Made by a program: the position numbers and the translations under genes. Positions 23,791 to 32,462 of a stretch of 64,000 bases of DNA are shown piece by piece. How positions within the stretch are numbered: position 1 is the first letter of the stretch; each line of letters begins with the position of its first letter. The notes below the pieces were generated by a model. That model saw nothing but the letters and a program-made list of their open reading frames with translations. It did not search any database and had not been told where the DNA came from. Source of the stretch: an uncultured Pedobacter sp. (GTDB lineage: Bacteria; Bacteroidota; Bacteroidia; Sphingobacteriales; Sphingobacteriaceae); the NCBI RefSeq assembly GCF_946480185.1, contig NZ_CAMLIG010000003.1, positions 124,001 through 188,000 on the forward strand, read 5' to 3'.

Positions 23791-26700
23791 ATGATTTTTT
23801 CGAATAGAAAACCTTTATTCGCCAATATTTATTGGCGTAAAACGCTTATGACTATGAAGCTAACTGCTTTTTTAATATGCTGCTGTCTTGTAAATGTATA
23901 TGCAGGTGTGTATGGTCAAAAAAAATTCAGTATCAACGCAACTGATGTTACCGTTAAAGAGATGCTGAAAAAAATAGAAAAGGAAAGTGACTATTCTATT
24001 TTTTACCGCCAAGATCAGGTAAATCTTAAAAAACATGTGAATATCCAAACAGAAAACGCGGGTATTGAAGAATTGTTAAATCAAATTCTGATCAGCCAGC
24101 CTTTAAGTTATGAACTGTCGGAAAATACGGTCGTCATTAAACCGCAAGAAAAAGACTACACCATTACCGGAAAAGTTTTGGACGAAAGCGGGTCGCCACT
24201 GCCTGGCGCAAATGTGAGCCTAAAAACCGGTGGTCAAAGCACTTTAACCAATATGAATGGAGAATTTGTCCTAAAAATAAAGGGCGATGCCGCCGTAACA
24301 TTAGTAATAAGTTACTTAGGTTTCAAAACTGAAGAAATTAATGCAAACATGAGTACGCAAAACATCAGCATTACTTTGCAACCTTCTACCTCTAGCTTAA
24401 ATGAGGTAGTGGTTATTGGTTACGGAACGGTTAAACGGAAAGACTTAACAGGATCTGTTGCTTCTGTAAAAGCAGAAGATATTGCATTAAGTCCTGTAAG
24501 TAGCCCTATGGAAGCCTTGCAAGGCAGAGTTGCCGGTTTAGACATTCAACGTTCTAGCGGCGCCGCCGGTTCTTCGCCAAAAGTTTTGGTAAGAGGTCAA
24601 CGCTCTATCAGTGGAGACGCTAGTCCGTTATATGTTATTGATGGTATTCCGGGAGATATTACCACCTTAAATCCGAATGATATTGAAACTATTGATGTAT
24701 TAAAGGATGCATCTTCAACTGCCATTTATGGATCATCTGGTGCTAACGGAATTATTATGGTTACCACAAAAAAAGCTAAAGCAGGTAAAACCCAAATTAG
24801 TGCAGATAGCTATTACGGAATAAATGGCTTCTCTAAATATCCAAAACCTTTAATGGGCGATGCGTGGATACAATATAAAAAAGACCAATATTTTGCCACT
24901 AATGGTGTTGAAGCCAATAGTTTGCAAGATTTGAATTTACCAGCGGTAGTGGTACAGGCCATAAACGATGGAAAATGGGTTGATTGGGTTGATGAAACCT
25001 TACAAAATGGCTCGCAACAGAACCATCATGTATCCATCAGAGGCGGTTCCGAAAAAACGCAGGCTTACCTTTCTTTAGGATATATTGATGAAAAAGGAAT
25101 TTATCCGACTGATGAATTTAAAACAATTAATGCAAGAACCGGAGCCGACATTAAGTTCAATAAAATAATCAAAGCTGGTATCCAAAGTAATTTAAACTGG
25201 AAAAACAGAGATCAGACCAATAGCCGTATCAATAAGTCCTTCGGTATATATCCTGTAGGAACACCTTATTCGGCAGACGGAAGTATTAATCTTCATCCGA
25301 TAGATATTTCAGAGTCTACCATTTCTCCTTTGGCTAATTATGCTCCTGGTGTTTTTTTAAACAACACAAAAGATTTGTACATAGCGGCAAATCCATACGT
25401 TGAGCTAACACCCATCAAGAATTTAACTATACGATCTAATTTGGGTGTAACATTATACGGCAACCGTAACGGTACATTTCAAAACGAAAATTCATATAAC
25501 TTAGCCAGTGAAGGCAGGAATACTAAAGAAGCTAGTTATAGTACATCTTTAGGATATAACTATACTTGGGAAAACATCATCAATTATAATTTCAAGCTTC
25601 AGCAAGACCATGATTTTACTTTAACAGGAATTACCTCATGGGCAAATAACCAAAACGAATCTTCATATATCTATGGACAAGACCTTGATTATGATGAGTT
25701 TGTTTATTACAATATTGGCGCCGCAAAAAATATTAGCGATAAAAACACCGCTTATGTACAATCAAAAAGGCTTTCTTTTGCCGGACGTTTAAATTACAGT
25801 TATAAAGGAAAATACCTATTAACAGCATCATTAAGATCTGATGGTGTTTCTCAACTTTCAAAAAAATGGGCTTCTTTCCCTTCTGTCGCCGCAGCTTGGC
25901 GGATAAGTGAAGAATCCTTTATGCAAAACACCAAATCCTGGTTAAACAACTTAAAACTAAGAGCCAGTTATGGTGTAACCGGTAATTCAAACATTAAGCC
26001 TTACCAAACTACAACCGAAGTAATATCTAAACCGGGCACAAACCTATCTTTAGGCGGTTCAACCCCACTCCCAATTTACATCCTTAAACAGTCCTTAGGC
26101 AATACAGACTTAACTTGGGAACGTTCGTACACCACCAACTTTGGCTTAGATGCTTCCGTTTTAAACAACAGGGTAGATATTAGTGCAGACTATTACCTTA
26201 CAAATACAAAAGGAGTATTATATGCCAGAAAGTTGCCTTTCAGTGAAGGCGGGTTTGATGCAAAAAATGCTTATACCAAGGTTTCTAACATCGCTAATAC
26301 CGAAAACAGAGGTTTAGAACTAGCTGTAACCAGCAGAAATATTATTAAAAAAGATTTTAGCTGGAGCACCAATCTAACTTTTAACTCTGGTAAAGAAAAG
26401 CTTACCAGAATTGACCTAGGTGATAATATTGATGCTAATGATTTAATCTCTGAAAATTTATTTATCGGACAACCTATAAACACCATTTATGGATTTAAAA
26501 AGTTAGGCGTTTGGCAATTAGGAGAAGAAACTGAAGCTTCAAAATACAATGCAAAACCCGGCGATATTAAATTGCAGACCGTCCCTAAATTTGATGAAAA
26601 TGGTATTTCTGATAACGGTGTTCATCCATATTCTGCTACAGATAGGATGGTATTAGGTCACACCAATCCGGATTGGAGCTTGGGCATGCAAAATAACTTT

Positions 26701-27129
26701 GCATACAAAAACTTTGATTTAACTGTGTTTATGGTAATGAGGTATGGACAAACTTTAGATGCAGATATTCTAGGGTACTACAACACCGTTACACAACCTG
26801 CTTTCTATGATTATTGGACGCCAACAAATCCGTCGAACGATTATCCAAGTCCTATTTCTGGAAAAGGAAACAACACTACCTATCAGTCTGCACTAAACAT
26901 TGTAGATGGTTCTTATTTTAAAATAAAGAATATCACTTTAGGCTATAAACTTCCTGCCTCTTTAGCCAAAAAAGCAGGTTTTGAAAGGTGTAGAATATAC
27001 GGAACAGCATATAATCCGTTCATCATCACAAAAAGCCATCTTTTGAGAAATTCAGATCCGGAAACAGGAGGAACAGACTCCTTTCCATTATACAAACAAC
27101 TTGTATTTGGTATTAATTTATCTTTTTAA
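23791..27129 (+). CDS. SusC/RagA-type TonB-dependent outer-membrane transporter with STN domain
   Basis: 1112 residues. A long leader (MIFSNRKPLFANIYWRKTL) precedes the hydrophobic signal MTMKLTAFLICCCLVNVYAG; an internal start at the later methionine is possible. Then come the STN domain (about 45-115, DVTVKEMLKKIEKESDYSIF), a carboxypeptidase-regulatory-like beta domain (about 128-210, ITGKVLDESGSPLPGANVSL), the plug (SLNEVVVIGYGTVKRKDLTG, then PLYVIDGIPG, then SSTAIYGSSGANGIIMVTTK) and a beta barrel ending in the outer-membrane Phe (INLSF). It imports oligosaccharides with TonB energy together with SusD. The STN domain marks regulation through the FecR/sigma pair upstream. It is the only SusC in the window, so pectin or RG-II fragments are the inferred cargo. 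Confidence 0.95.
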   Translation: MIFSNRKPLFANIYWRKTLMTMKLTAFLICCCLVNVYAGVYGQKKFSINATDVTVKEMLKKIEKESDYSIFYRQDQVNLKKHVNIQTENAGIEELLNQILISQPLSYELSENTVVIKPQEKDYTITGKVLDESGSPLPGANVSLKTGGQSTLTNMNGEFVLKIKGDAAVTLVISYLGFKTEEINANMSTQNISITLQPSTSSLNEVVVIGYGTVKRKDLTGSVASVKAEDIALSPVSSPMEALQGRVAGLDIQRSSGAAGSSPKVLVRGQRSISGDASPLYVIDGIPGDITTLNPNDIETIDVLKDASSTAIYGSSGANGIIMVTTKKAKAGKTQISADSYYGINGFSKYPKPLMGDAWIQYKKDQYFATNGVEANSLQDLNLPAVVVQAINDGKWVDWVDETLQNGSQQNHHVSIRGGSEKTQAYLSLGYIDEKGIYPTDEFKTINARTGADIKFNKIIKAGIQSNLNWKNRDQTNSRINKSFGIYPVGTPYSADGSINLHPIDISESTISPLANYAPGVFLNNTKDLYIAANPYVELTPIKNLTIRSNLGVTLYGNRNGTFQNENSYNLASEGRNTKEASYSTSLGYNYTWENIINYNFKLQQDHDFTLTGITSWANNQNESSYIYGQDLDYDEFVYYNIGAAKNISDKNTAYVQSKRLSFAGRLNYSYKGKYLLTASLRSDGVSQLSKKWASFPSVAAAWRISEESFMQNTKSWLNNLKLRASYGVTGNSNIKPYQTTTEVISKPGTNLSLGGSTPLPIYILKQSLGNTDLTWERSYTTNFGLDASVLNNRVDISADYYLTNTKGVLYARKLPFSEGGFDAKNAYTKVSNIANTENRGLELAVTSRNIIKKDFSWSTNLTFNSGKEKLTRIDLGDNIDANDLISENLFIGQPINTIYGFKKLGVWQLGEETEASKYNAKPGDIKLQTVPKFDENGISDNGVHPYSATDRMVLGHTNPDWSLGMQNNFAYKNFDLTVFMVMRYGQTLDADILGYYNTVTQPAFYDYWTPTNPSNDYPSPISGKGNNTTYQSALNIVDGSYFKIKNITLGYKLPASLAKKAGFERCRIYGTAYNPFIITKSHLLRNSDPETGGTDSFPLYKQLVFGINLSF

Positions 27130-27140
27130 TCATCATAAAA

Positions 27141-29006
27141 ATGAAAAATAAACACTTCAAATATATAGTAGTCTTGGCCATTGCAACGGCTACTTCAATG
27201 AATGCCTGTCAGTTAAATGAATATAATCCCAGCACAGTTTCATTAGATATCGCTTATAAAAATAAAGAAGGTTTTGATGGCTTAATAAACGCCTGTTATA
27301 CCGATTTATATTATTTCCATGGTAAAATAGATTTTATTGGTCCATCAGAAATGGGAACTGATTTATGGGTAAACTACGGAACTAGCGAAAGTGGCTTAAC
27401 AACTTATGACAACACTTTAAGTACTTTAACAGGAAGCACTAAAGTAGTTTGGAACGGCCTTTACTCTATCGTTAACTTTTGTAATACGGCCATTTATTAC
27501 GGTAAAGATGTAAAAGGTTATGCAACACAGGAAGATTTGAACCGTAAACTTGCCGAAGCTCATTTTTTAAGGGCCTATGCAAACTTTAACCTAGTTGAAC
27601 TTTTTGGCAATACCTTACTTAAAACTACATCTTCGGCAGTTGATGGTTTTAACCCAACCCCAAAAAGAAATACCGAAAAAGAATTTTACGATTTAATTTT
27701 TTCTGATCTAAAGTTTGCTTGCGAGAATTTGCCCGTGACTCAAGATTTAAGAGGGCGTGTAACAAAAAAAGCCGCGTATGCTTTATTAGCAAAGGCTTAT
27801 TTACAGCGTACACGTTTGGGTGATGTTCAAGAATATGCCCAGCTTGCCTTAACTACAGCTCAGGAATTAATTAATAACCCTGCAAAATATAACTGTGCAC
27901 TATACACTAGTGACGCTACTAAGTCTGGCTTTGCCAAACTTTGGGCCGGAAAAAACAATAAAACCAATACCGAATTTTTATTTACACAGGCTATAGATCC
28001 TGCCTCGGGCAATAACCCTGAAGGCTGGAATAGAGGCCGTACCAGACAGTATTTTTTACCCGATTTAGGAGGCAGAGGCGCAGAGTGGGGAACACAAGAA
28101 AAAAGCGTTTTATACGGACGGTCAAATTCTAAATATTTTAAGCCAAGCAAGTACTTATTAACATCTGTATTTGAACCCAGCGCAACCACTCCTGACACCC
28201 GCTTTGCTGAGACTTTTACTTATAAGTTTTATGCCAATGCCAATACAACCATTACCCAAAACTTAATCAACACCTATGGCAAAGATCAGTCGCTATTAAA
28301 TCATATCATTTATGGCACTACAAATAGCTATGTAGGACCAGATTATTTTTGGAGCTGGGGAGCTAAGTTAGAGGAAGAGAAAAATATGGATAACGACAAA
28401 GGTTTAGCCGTGTTTACACCTAATTGGACGATAGATGTCAACACAAAAAAAATGATGCCTATGCTTGTTGTAGATCCATCAGATTTATTTGACCCTAACA
28501 CCGGCAATTATAAGAAACCTGCTGATTATCCTGGACAGGTAGATTTAACCAATATATTTCCGGCCTTTAAAAAGTTCTCTTCTAAAATGTGGGATTATAC
28601 CAACCAATATTGGATGGGTGATATCCCGATAATTAGATTAGGTGATGTTTATTTGATAGCAGCCGAAGCTGCTATATTAGATAATAAGAAACCAGAAGCT
28701 TTAATTTATGTAAATGCCATTAGGGATAGGGCGGCTTTAAGCGGAAATCAAGCTCAAAATGAAGTAGGATTAACTGATATGACCATTGATTTTATTGCAG
28801 CCGAAAGAGCCAGAGAATTAGCAGGAGAACATATGCGGTGGTTTGATTTAAAAAGAATGGGTAAACTCACTAAAAGTTACCTTTCTTCAACAAATCCAGT
28901 TGTAGGCTCCAATTTCCGTGATGATATTCACACAAAACGTCCAATACCTCAATCTTTTTTAGATGCTATATCCAACTCTGCAGAGTTTGGCACTAACGGT
29001 TATTAA
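27141..29006 (+). CDS. SusD/RagB-type surface glycan-binding lipoprotein
   Basis: 621 residues with a lipoprotein signal (MNACQLNEYNP, Cys23). SusD marks include the N-terminal LVELFGNTLLK segment, the TPR-like helices (KAAYALLAKAYLQRTRLG), IPIIRLGDVYLIAAEAAI, and the near-C-terminal RARELAGEHMRWFDLKRMGK. It forms the lid of the SusC barrel and binds the glycan at the cell surface. It lies 11 nt after susC, so the two are co-transcribed, and a strong terminator follows. Confidence 0.95.
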   Translation: MKNKHFKYIVVLAIATATSMNACQLNEYNPSTVSLDIAYKNKEGFDGLINACYTDLYYFHGKIDFIGPSEMGTDLWVNYGTSESGLTTYDNTLSTLTGSTKVVWNGLYSIVNFCNTAIYYGKDVKGYATQEDLNRKLAEAHFLRAYANFNLVELFGNTLLKTTSSAVDGFNPTPKRNTEKEFYDLIFSDLKFACENLPVTQDLRGRVTKKAAYALLAKAYLQRTRLGDVQEYAQLALTTAQELINNPAKYNCALYTSDATKSGFAKLWAGKNNKTNTEFLFTQAIDPASGNNPEGWNRGRTRQYFLPDLGGRGAEWGTQEKSVLYGRSNSKYFKPSKYLLTSVFEPSATTPDTRFAETFTYKFYANANTTITQNLINTYGKDQSLLNHIIYGTTNSYVGPDYFWSWGAKLEEEKNMDNDKGLAVFTPNWTIDVNTKKMMPMLVVDPSDLFDPNTGNYKKPADYPGQVDLTNIFPAFKKFSSKMWDYTNQYWMGDIPIIRLGDVYLIAAEAAILDNKKPEALIYVNAIRDRAALSGNQAQNEVGLTDMTIDFIAAERARELAGEHMRWFDLKRMGKLTKSYLSSTNPVVGSNFRDDIHTKRPIPQSFLDAISNSAEFGTNGY

Positions 29007-29030
29007 TATTTTGTTTAGTTAGTTGGTTTA

Positions 29031-29057
29031 GGGGGCAGAATATTTGCCCCCTTTTTT
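29031..29057 (+). terminator. Rho-independent terminator after susD
   Basis: GGGGGCA (29031-29037), 7-nt loop, TGCCCCC (29045-29051), then six T. It closes the sigma-fecR-susC-susD block and marks the right edge of the pectin locus. Confidence 0.92.
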
Positions 29058-29132
29058 ATTTGCCATAGCCAACCGTTTTATACGTTCAACGTCAATTTTA
29101 AATCCCCAATAAAATATACGGTTAAACACCAT

Positions 29133-29140
29133 TATATTTG
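29133..29140 (+). promoter_or_regulatory. Candidate -7 box for the LLM oxidoreductase gene
   Basis: TATATTTG is a perfect TAnnTTTG match ending 16 nt before the ATG at 29157. No TTTG at -33 was seen, and the leader would be very short. Confidence 0.4.
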
Positions 29141-29156
29141 GAATTTAAATTTAGTT

Positions 29157-30194
29157 ATGGAATTAGGCATAGGAATGTTTGGCGACCTGCAACATAACGA
29201 AGCAGGAAAAATTCAGCCAGCGAAAGATAGGTTGCAAGAAATTATTGAAGAAATAAAACTAATGGACCAGCTTGGGCTGGATTTCTTCGGCATTGGCGAA
29301 CATCACCGCCCAGATTATGGGGTTTCTGTGCCCGAAATTATTTTGGCAGCGGCTTCCACCGTTACCAAAAACATCAAATTGGGCAGTGCGGTCTCAGTGT
29401 TAAGTTCCTCGGATCCGGTAAAGCTTTACCAAAGTTTTGCAACCATTGATTTAATTTCAAACGGAAGAGCAGAACTAACGGCAGGTAGAGGAAGTTTTAT
29501 TGAATCGTTTCCGCTGTACGGACAAAACTTGAACGATTATAATGAGCTGTTTGTAGAAAAACTGGATCTATTGCTGAAAATAAATGAAGAAGATCCTATT
29601 ACTTGGAGCGGAAAATTCCGTCCCGCTTTAAATAAACAAACTGTTTTGCCTAGAGCACTAAACGATAAATTAAATATTTGGATTGCAGTTGGCGGTACAC
29701 CAGAATCTGTTGAGCGGGCAGCAAGGTTAGGTTTACCCGTTATCTTTGCCATTATTGGCGGAAGTCCTTCGCAATTCAAACCTTTATTTAAATATTACCG
29801 AGATGTGTACAAACACTACGGCCATGATGAAAGTAAAATGCAAGTTGGCGTACACATGCACTCTTTTTTTGGTGCAGAAAGTGATGCCGTCGCCGCTTAT
29901 TATTATCCATTATATAGTGCGCAAATGGACAGGATTGGTGCATCCAGAGGCTGGCCTCCGTACCAAAAAAGTCAGTTTGCTTTTGGAAGAAGCAACGACG
30001 GTGCCTTAATTATTGGCGATGCAAACGAAGCTGTTGATAAAATTTTACAGATTGAAGAACTTTTTGGTTTAACTCGCTTTTCTGCACACATGGATGTTGG
30101 CGGACCTTCGCATAAAGAAATGATGAAATCTATAGAAATTTTTGGAGAAAAGATTGCGCCTAAAGTACGGGAAGCCTTGAAAAAGAAAAATTAA
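29157..30194 (+). CDS. LLM-class flavin-dependent oxidoreductase
   Basis: 345 residues, cytosolic. Bacterial-luciferase-like TIM-barrel pattern: ELGIGMFGDLQHN at the N-terminus, MDQLGLDFFGIGEHHRPDYG (about 38-57), ITSKLCNG-type sites absent but LGSAVSVLSSSDPVKLYQSF present, ISNGRAELTAGRGSFIESFP (flavin region), and a late HMDVGGPSHKEMMKSIEIFG. These proteins are FMN-dependent monooxygenases or reductases with varied substrates; the one here cannot be named. Monocistronic, between two terminators, and not obviously part of the carbohydrate loci. Confidence 0.88.
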   Translation: MELGIGMFGDLQHNEAGKIQPAKDRLQEIIEEIKLMDQLGLDFFGIGEHHRPDYGVSVPEIILAAASTVTKNIKLGSAVSVLSSSDPVKLYQSFATIDLISNGRAELTAGRGSFIESFPLYGQNLNDYNELFVEKLDLLLKINEEDPITWSGKFRPALNKQTVLPRALNDKLNIWIAVGGTPESVERAARLGLPVIFAIIGGSPSQFKPLFKYYRDVYKHYGHDESKMQVGVHMHSFFGAESDAVAAYYYPLYSAQMDRIGASRGWPPYQKSQFAFGRSNDGALIIGDANEAVDKILQIEELFGLTRFSAHMDVGGPSHKEMMKSIEIFGEKIAPKVREALKKKN

Positions 30195-30230
30195 GACTCA
30201 GCTATTGTAATTGTAAGTCAGATTTAGATA

Positions 30231-30266
30231 AAAAAAAGCCTCATGAGATTTCATGAGACTTTTTTT
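30231..30266. terminator. Bidirectional terminator
   Basis: Seven A, then a stem CTCATGA (30240-30246), loop GATT, TCATGAG (30251-30257), one mismatch, then CT and a run of T. It lies between the convergent LLM oxidoreductase and Spy-like genes. Confidence 0.85.
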
Positions 30267-30287
30267 CCGTCTTAAACTAAAATCATT

Positions 30288-30725
30288 TTAGTTACGTGGT
30301 CTACCGCCCCAACCGCTAGTAAATACTGAAGTAGCATTAGGATTACGTTCTTTTACTGCGGCAAGTGCAGCATCATACTCCTTTTTTTGTTCTGGAGTAA
30401 GAATCGCTAAAATACTTTCCTCAACAGGTGTAGCTAAAGCCATACGTTTCGGCATAATCGTTTGAAAAGCTTCCCTACGGTCGCCATCCTGTGGAATTGT
30501 CTTCATTAAACTATCAGAAGAGGTGTAAAATTTTGTAAGCAGAGGCGCAATCTTTGCCTTTTGATCATCAGTAAATTTAAATGAAGCAAAACGCTCATTA
30601 GATAATACCGCACTTGCTCGCTCTGCCGGAGGAAGCATTTGACGTTGACCCCCGCCACCTTGGCCTTGGGCTTTAACCGCAACCACACTGATCAGCAGGA
30701 ATACGGACAATAATAATTTTTTCAT
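30288..30725 (-). CDS. Small periplasmic Spy/CpxP-like protein
   Basis: 145 residues from the ATG at 30725; an in-frame start 13 codons earlier would put a hydrophilic stretch before the signal peptide. The signal peptide MKKLLLSVFLLISVVAVKAQ is followed by a Gly/Gln-rich linker (GQGGGGQRQ) and a helical part with two LTxxQ-like motifs, FTDDQKAKI and LTPEQKKEYD, as in the Spy/CpxP chaperone-like family. The C-terminus is SGWGGRPRN. Similar small proteins are common in Bacteroidota. A role in envelope stress or metal response is possible but not shown. Monocistronic, convergent with the LLM gene. Confidence 0.75.
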   Translation of the reverse strand: MKKLLLSVFLLISVVAVKAQGQGGGGQRQMLPPAERASAVLSNERFASFKFTDDQKAKIAPLLTKFYTSSDSLMKTIPQDGDRREAFQTIMPKRMALATPVEESILAILTPEQKKEYDAALAAVKERNPNATSVFTSGWGGRPRN

Positions 30726-31042
30726 GATTTTGGGTTTATAATTAACTGTTATTAAAAATATCAATTATGAAATTGAGGAAAACAAAAAGGAGACTAATAG
30801 CTTAAAAAACACGACGAATTGCCGTTTTTTCTAAGTAAAACCATAGACTATGATTTAAAACTCTACTTAGGCTTAGTGTAACAAGTGCTTAATAGCTGTT
30901 CAACGCTATCGAATATTTAAAAATCATAATAGAATTGCCCAACCAAATAAAATATACCTCAACAAAAAATTACCCTATTCTCAGAAAACCAGAAGCAGAA
31001 AATCGCATCTTTGCCCCTTATTTTTCAATAATTTGACTATAG
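30726..31042. other. Divergent intergenic region with nested dyad
   Basis: 317 nt between the Spy-like gene (minus) and the Bcr/CflA gene (plus). CTAAGTA (30831-30837) pairs with TACTTAG (30864-30870) around a perfect inner dyad CATAGaCTATG (30842-30852). This could be a regulator site or a leader hairpin. I saw no full TAnnTTTG box (nearest CATCTTTG at about 31008-31015) and no open frame worth calling. Confidence 0.4.
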
Positions 31043-32272
31043 ATGACTCGTAAAAGATATATTTTCTTGGTATTGATATTGGGGACTTTAACCACACTGG
31101 GGCCATTTTCTATCGATATGTACTTGCCGGGTTTCCCTGCAATTGCAAAAGATTTAAACACAAGTATCAATCAGGTTTCCTTATCATTGGCTAGCTTTTT
31201 TGTAGGCATATCACTAGGTCAGTTGCTCTACGGCCCGTTACTGGATAAATTTGGAAGAAAAAAACCGCTCTATATCGGACTTTTCATTTACATTTTAGCT
31301 TCAATAGGATGCGCACAGACACATGTAATTGAATCACTAATAGGTTTACGCTTTGTACAAGCCATTGGAAGTTGTGCTGCAGCAGTTGCCGCGATGGCTA
31401 TGGTGCGTGATTTTTTTCCGGTAAAAGAAAATGCCAAAATCTTTGCTTTATTAATGTTGGTTGTTGGCGCTTCGCCCATGATTGCGCCCACCGTTGGTGG
31501 TTATTTAACAGCAACTTGGGGTTGGCAGTCGGTATTTTTCACATTAGCCATTATTGCGCTTATTATTCTTGTAGTAGTATTTTTCTTTCTTCCAGAAGGC
31601 TACAAAGGCAACCCTCATTTATCTTTAAAACCAAAACCCATCTTAAAAGGATTTCGTGAAGTGCTTGTTAACCCTCAATTTTATACTTACACTTTTGCCG
31701 GCGCATTCTCTTTTTCGGGTTTGTTTGCTTACATATCTAGCTCGCCGTTAGTTTACATGGACATTTACAAAGTAAGCGAAACAACTTACGGATGGATTTT
31801 CGCCATTCTTTCCGTTGGCTTTATAGGTGCAAGTCAGTTGAATAACCTCCTTCTAAAAAAGTTCAGGAGCGAAGAAATTATTCCTTTGGCAATGTTAGCG
31901 CAATTAATTATTGCAATTCTTTTTTTGGCAGGCGCTTTTTTTAACTGGTTTGGCTTGTACGAAACTACCGTGATGCTTTTCCTTTTCCTATGTTGCATTG
32001 GTATCGCAAATCCAAACGGTGTAGCACTATCGCTTGCTCCTTTTTCCGAAAATGCGGGTACAGCTTCTTCCTTAATGGGTGCTATACAATTAGGTGCCGG
32101 TGCATTATCTTCCTTGGCTATAGGTTTATTAAACAGTCCAACGGCTATTCCAATGACTGTTGTAATGACGGCCACCTCATTAATTGCATTAGTTATTCTT
32201 TGGTTAGGCCGAAAAAACATTAGCGAAATTAAAGAAGTTGATGCCTCCGCGGAAGCTTTTGTAATGCACTAA
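31043..32272 (+). CDS. Bcr/CflA-type MFS multidrug exporter
   Basis: 409 residues with 12 hydrophobic segments; inner membrane. Drug:H+ antiporter (DHA1) marks are FSIDMYLPGFPAI (22-34) in helix 1, motif A GPLLDKFGRKKPLYIG (64-79), and the motif C-like stretch GASPMIAPTVGGYL following LRFVQAIGSCAAAVAAM. The Bcr/CflA subfamily exports bicyclomycin, chloramphenicol-like drugs or sulfonamides; the actual substrate is unknown. Monocistronic as far as seen. Confidence 0.9.
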   Translation: MTRKRYIFLVLILGTLTTLGPFSIDMYLPGFPAIAKDLNTSINQVSLSLASFFVGISLGQLLYGPLLDKFGRKKPLYIGLFIYILASIGCAQTHVIESLIGLRFVQAIGSCAAAVAAMAMVRDFFPVKENAKIFALLMLVVGASPMIAPTVGGYLTATWGWQSVFFTLAIIALIILVVVFFFLPEGYKGNPHLSLKPKPILKGFREVLVNPQFYTYTFAGAFSFSGLFAYISSSPLVYMDIYKVSETTYGWIFAILSVGFIGASQLNNLLLKKFRSEEIIPLAMLAQLIIAILFLAGAFFNWFGLYETTVMLFLFLCCIGIANPNGVALSLAPFSENAGTASSLMGAIQLGAGALSSLAIGLLNSPTAIPMTVVMTATSLIALVILWLGRKNISEIKEVDASAEAFVMH

Positions 32273-32289
32273 GCTATTTTAAATTTTAG

Positions 32290-32395
32290 CGATTTGGGCG
32301 TTTTAACACTCCGCCAGCTGGCGGATCATACGCACACATGGCATTAGCCGCCAGCTGGCCGGTATCCACTTCCATCGTTAACGCAACGAAAAATG
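32290..32395. repeat. Palindromic intergenic repeat (CCGCCAGCTGGCGG type)
   Basis: It contains a perfect 14-nt palindrome CCGCCAGCTGGCGG (32311-32324) and a second copy of its core, GCCGCCAGCTGGCCGG (32347-32362). The edges GGGCGTTTTAAC on the left and GTTAACGC on the right are near-complementary, giving a MITE- or BIME-like shape. It occupies most of the 190-nt gap between the exporter and dehydrogenase genes. Much more GC-rich than its surroundings, which suggests a dispersed element. Confidence 0.65.
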
Positions 32396-32462
32396 ATTTA
32401 AAAAAGATATAAATACTTTGTTATTTCGCTAAAATTGTTGGACTAAAATTTATGACAAAAAG

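Noticed and set aside
30791..30830. Rho-independent terminator formed by AAAAAAC and GTTTTTT
   Set aside because: The stem is almost only A-T with a 13-nt loop, and no gene ends there.
31834..32220. 128-codon open frame antisense to the Bcr/CflA gene
   Set aside because: Mirror of transmembrane codons in a well-supported exporter. No independent evidence of coding.
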